Source of the DNA: Halomonas stenophila
GTDB lineage: Bacteria; Pseudomonadota; Gammaproteobacteria; Pseudomonadales; Halomonadaceae
Direction of reading: 5' to 3'
NCBI RefSeq assembly: GCF_014192275.1
Contig: NZ_JACHXR010000002.1
Location: 485,684 to 549,683, forward strand
Length of the DNA: 64,000 nt
The notes below the pieces were generated by a model. That model was not told the DNA's origin, made no database searches, and saw nothing but the letters and a program-made list of their open reading frames with translations. Numbering within the stretch: the first letter of the stretch is position 1; the number at the start of each line of letters is the position of its first letter. Below are positions 61,776-64,000 of the stretch, piece by piece. A program made the position numbers and the translations under genes.

Positions 61776-61953
61776 GCGGAAACCGCCGGATGCAAAAGCG
61801 CCTCGTGTCTCCGGACCGGGGCGTTTCCTATAGTGAAGGACACGCCAGGGGATTCCCGGAGCGAGAGGCGCCGGAGCCCCTCGCCGGATCGATCCCGGGC
61901 CCAGCTGCAAGCGTTCACCAGGCACTCACCCGAGATGGTGACAGGAGGGAAGC

Positions 61954-63435
61954 ATGAGCACCGTGGAAGCCAATGTACGACCGGACTACGACAGCGAGTT
62001 GCAGAAGATCGCCGACTATGTGCTAGGTTTCACCCCCGACAGTGGCGAGGCCCTGGACACCGCCCGCCACTGCCTGATGGACACCCTGGGTTGTGGCCTG
62101 CTGGCACTGCGCTTCCCCGAGTGCACCAAGCACCTGGGGCCCCTCGTGGAGGGCACCGTCGTCCCCCATGGGGCACGGGTGCCGGGCACCTCCTTTCGCC
62201 TGGACCCGGTCAAGGCGGCCTGGGACATCGGCGCCATCGTCCGTTGGCTCGACTACAACGACACCTGGCTGGCGGCCGAGTGGGGGCATCCCTCCGACAA
62301 CCTCGGCGCCATCCTCGCGGTGGCCGATCATCTCTCCCAGGCTCGGGTCGCCCGGGGCGAGGCGCCGCTGACCATGCGCGAGGTCCTCGAGGCCATGATC
62401 ATGGCTCACGAGATCCAGGGCGTGCTGGCGCTCGAGAATTCCTTCAACCGGGTCGGTCTCGATCACGTGGTGCTGGTCAAGGTGGCTTCCACCGCCGTGG
62501 CCGCCAGGCTGATGGGCGCCGACCGCGAGCAGTTGCTCTCCGCCCTGTCCCATGCCTGGGTCGATGGCCAGAGCCTGCGCACCTATCGCCACGCGCCCAA
62601 TGCCGGTTCCCGCAAGAGCTGGGCGGCGGGGGACGCGACGTCTCGCGGCGTGAGGCTGGCCGACATCGCCCTGCGCGGCGAGATGGGCATCCCCGGCGCG
62701 CTCTCCGCGCCCCAGTGGGGCTTCTACGACGTGCTCTTCAGCCACACCAACAAGGACCTGGCCACCAAGCCGGAGGACGAGCGCCGGTTCACCTTCCAGC
62801 GGGAGTTCGGCAGCTATGTGATGGAGAACGTGCTGTTCAAGCTCTCCTTCCCCGCCGAATTCCATGCCCAGACCGCCTGCGAGGCCGCCGTGGCCCTGCA
62901 TCCACAGGTCAGGGATCGCCTCGACGAGATCGATCGCATCGTGCTGACCACCCACGAGTCCGCGATCCGCATCATCTCCAAGGAGGGAGACCTGGCCAAT
63001 CCGGCCGACCGTGACCATTGCCTGCAGTACATGACCGCGGTGCCACTGATCTTCGGCAGCCTGACCGCCGAGCATTACGAGGATGCCTTCCATGCGGCCC
63101 ATCCGCGGATCGACGCCTTGCGCAGCAAGATGGAGGTCGTCGAGGACGAGGGCTATTCTCGTGACTACCATGACCCCGACAAGCGCTCGATCGCCAATGC
63201 CATCCAGGTGTTCTTCCAGGACGGCAGCGCCACCGAGCGGGTGGTGGTCGAATACCCGATCGGCCATCGCCGTCGGCGGGACGAGGGGATCCCGGTGCTC
63301 GAGGAGAAGTTCCGCCGCAACCTGGCCACCCGCTTCCCGCGTGCTCGTTGCGAGACGATCTTCACGCTGTGCAAGGACCAGGCACGCCTGGAGGGAACCG
63401 CGGTGAACCGGTTCGTCGACCTCTTCGTGATCTGA
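61954..63435 (+). CDS. prpD: 2-methylcitrate dehydratase PrpD
   Basis: 493 residues (E. coli PrpD has 483). It catalyses the iron-sulfur-independent dehydration of 2-methylcitrate (EC 4.2.1.79). MmgE/PrpD family features include L-D-Y-N-D-T-W near 101-107, [10 protein letters not shown] near 110-119, and [13 protein letters not shown] near 219-231. It starts after AGGAGGG. A 178-bp gap separates it from prpF and contains TATAGT (61829-61834), a possible -10, so it may have its own promoter. Confidence 0.93.
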   Translation: MSTVEANVRPDYDSELQKIADYVLGFTPDSGEALDTARHCLMDTLGCGLLALRFPECTKHLGPLVEGTVVPHGARVPGTSFRLDPVKAAWDIGAIVRWLDYNDTWLAAEWGHPSDNLGAILAVADHLSQARVARGEAPLTMREVLEAMIMAHEIQGVLALENSFNRVGLDHVVLVKVASTAVAARLMGADREQLLSALSHAWVDGQSLRTYRHAPNAGSRKSWAAGDATSRGVRLADIALRGEMGIPGALSAPQWGFYDVLFSHTNKDLATKPEDERRFTFQREFGSYVMENVLFKLSFPAEFHAQTACEAAVALHPQVRDRLDEIDRIVLTTHESAIRIISKEGDLANPADRDHCLQYMTAVPLIFGSLTAEHYEDAFHAAHPRIDALRSKMEVVEDEGYSRDYHDPDKRSIANAIQVFFQDGSATERVVVEYPIGHRRRRDEGIPVLEEKFRRNLATRFPRARCETIFTLCKDQARLEGTAVNRFVDLFVI

Positions 63436-63573
63436 AACCACGACGGCTCACCGTGTCCGGGCGCTCGATGGCGAGCGGCCTATGTCCAAAGCGTTTCGAC
63501 ACTGCTCATCTCATAACCAACGGGTCTTGGTGGGGCGCGAGAGCGTGGTCTATATTTTTTCGATGGGAGGGGC

Positions 63574-63602
63574 TTGCGTTGCCCGCGGAGAATCCGTAAA
63601 GT
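63574..63602 (+). promoter_or_regulatory. rrn promoter, farthest upstream candidate
   Basis: TTGCGT (63574-63579), a 17-base spacer and TAAAGT (63597-63602). An AT-rich tract at 63549-63561 (TATATTTTTT) fits an UP element. GC-rich bases follow the -10. Confidence 0.5.
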
Positions 63603-63691
63603 ACGCATCCGCTGCCGGCGACGGGCAACGTTGCAGGCGGTGATGAGTGGCAGAAGTGCTTGTTTCTTCGAGAGTTTTTGAAAAGGCTCGG

Positions 63692-63719
63692 TTGACAGGC
63701 TCGCCGGAAACGGTAGAAT
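63692..63719 (+). promoter_or_regulatory. rrn promoter, middle
   Basis: Perfect -35 TTGACA (63692-63697), a 16-base spacer and TAGAAT (63714-63719), then a GC-rich discriminator (GCTCGCC). An AT-rich UP-like tract (GTTTTTGAAAA) precedes it. A 16-bp spacer and GC-rich discriminator are typical of growth-rate-regulated rRNA promoters. Confidence 0.75.
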
Positions 63720-63829
63720 GCTCGCCACTCGCTACGGAGGCCCGCTGAGGGCTCCATCGGCAGTCATCGCGACACGGGATGACGGCTCGGTCAGCCGGAT
63801 CGCTTCCTCGGAAGCCGTCGACAAGGGGC

Positions 63830-63857
63830 TTGACGCGACGCGCCGATCACGTAGAAT
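63830..63857 (+). promoter_or_regulatory. rrn promoter, nearest the 16S gene
   Basis: TTGACG (63830-63835), a 16-base spacer and TAGAAT (63852-63857). The same -10 hexamer and spacer length recur as in the promoter about 138 bp upstream. Confidence 0.75.
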
Positions 63858-63904
63858 ACGCCTTCCTTGCAGGGCGCCGGGCCGGACGGCACGGCAACGC
63901 AAGA

Positions 63905-63940
63905 TGCTCTTTAACAATCGATCAGGTAATTCATGTGGGC
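63905..63940 (+). promoter_or_regulatory. rrn leader antitermination region (boxA)
   Basis: TGCTCTTTAACAA (63905-63917) is identical to the boxA element of E. coli rrn leaders. It is followed by a conserved stretch with ATCAG, AAT and TGTGGGC in the same order as in E. coli. The NusB/NusE complex binds boxA in nascent pre-rRNA. This shows that a 16S-23S-5S operon begins here on the plus strand, with 16S outside the window. Confidence 0.85.
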
Positions 63941-64000
63941 GCTTGTCGAGATGTCGGTGACCAGTCACTGAATATCAAGGCAAGCGACTCGTCAAACGAG

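Overview
The window is high-GC, densely coded gammaproteobacterial chromosome. A class I PHA synthase next to a phasin, a split trp regulon, the miaB-phoH-ybeY-corC-lnt block and an E. coli-like rrn leader (boxA plus the following conserved leader stretch) together suggest Halomonadaceae (Halomonas or a close relative). That assignment rests on gene content and protein resemblance, not on a search. No tRNA, CRISPR array, prophage or complete transposase gene was seen. The only mobile-looking DNA is a 271-bp MITE-like element at 16492-16762.

Region 1 (1-13.5 kb) is a sugar-acid catabolic island. A tripartite TctCBA-type transporter, GarD (galactarate dehydratase), GudD (glucarate dehydratase), and Udh plus Gci (galacturonate to galactarolactone to ketodeoxy-hexarate) all feed one intermediate. 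KdgD turns that intermediate into 2-oxoglutarate semialdehyde, and an aldehyde dehydrogenase oxidises it to 2-oxoglutarate. An FCD-type GntR regulator closes the island. Its promoter region shares a TGATGTAT core with the kdgD promoter, where the core lies inside an inverted repeat.

Region 2 (13.5-36.5 kb) is mostly housekeeping: a 33-residue membrane peptide gene, two alpha/beta hydrolases and a patatin-like protein; the MITE; smr, prmB and aroC; the PHA pair (phasin, phaC) separated by a 16-bp perfect hairpin; lnt, corC, ybeY, phoH and miaB; an SH3-domain protein, tpm, a YajG-like lipoprotein, a GNAT protein, ggt, rpe, a GIY-YIG protein, mscS and ndh. Region 3 (36.5-41.7 kb) is gph and the trp genes. 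trpE and trpGDC are separate units. Each is preceded by a short ORF that ends in Trp codons (W-R-W before trpE, WW before trpG), and the trpGDC leader has a textbook antiterminator/terminator pair.

Region 4 (41.7-54.6 kb) carries a CPA1-type antiporter, DUF2905, a YdiJ-like FAD/Fe-S oxidoreductase, serS, a SIMPL-domain protein, an AI-2E-family permease, trxA, cysB, cysH and pabB. Region 5 (54.6-63.4 kb) is a methylcitrate-cycle cluster: a GntR regulator with palindromic sites at its start, then prpB, prpC, acnD, prpF and prpD. It has both the AcnD/PrpF and the PrpD dehydration routes. The window ends in an rRNA operon control region with up to three tandem promoters and boxA; 16S itself lies beyond the end.
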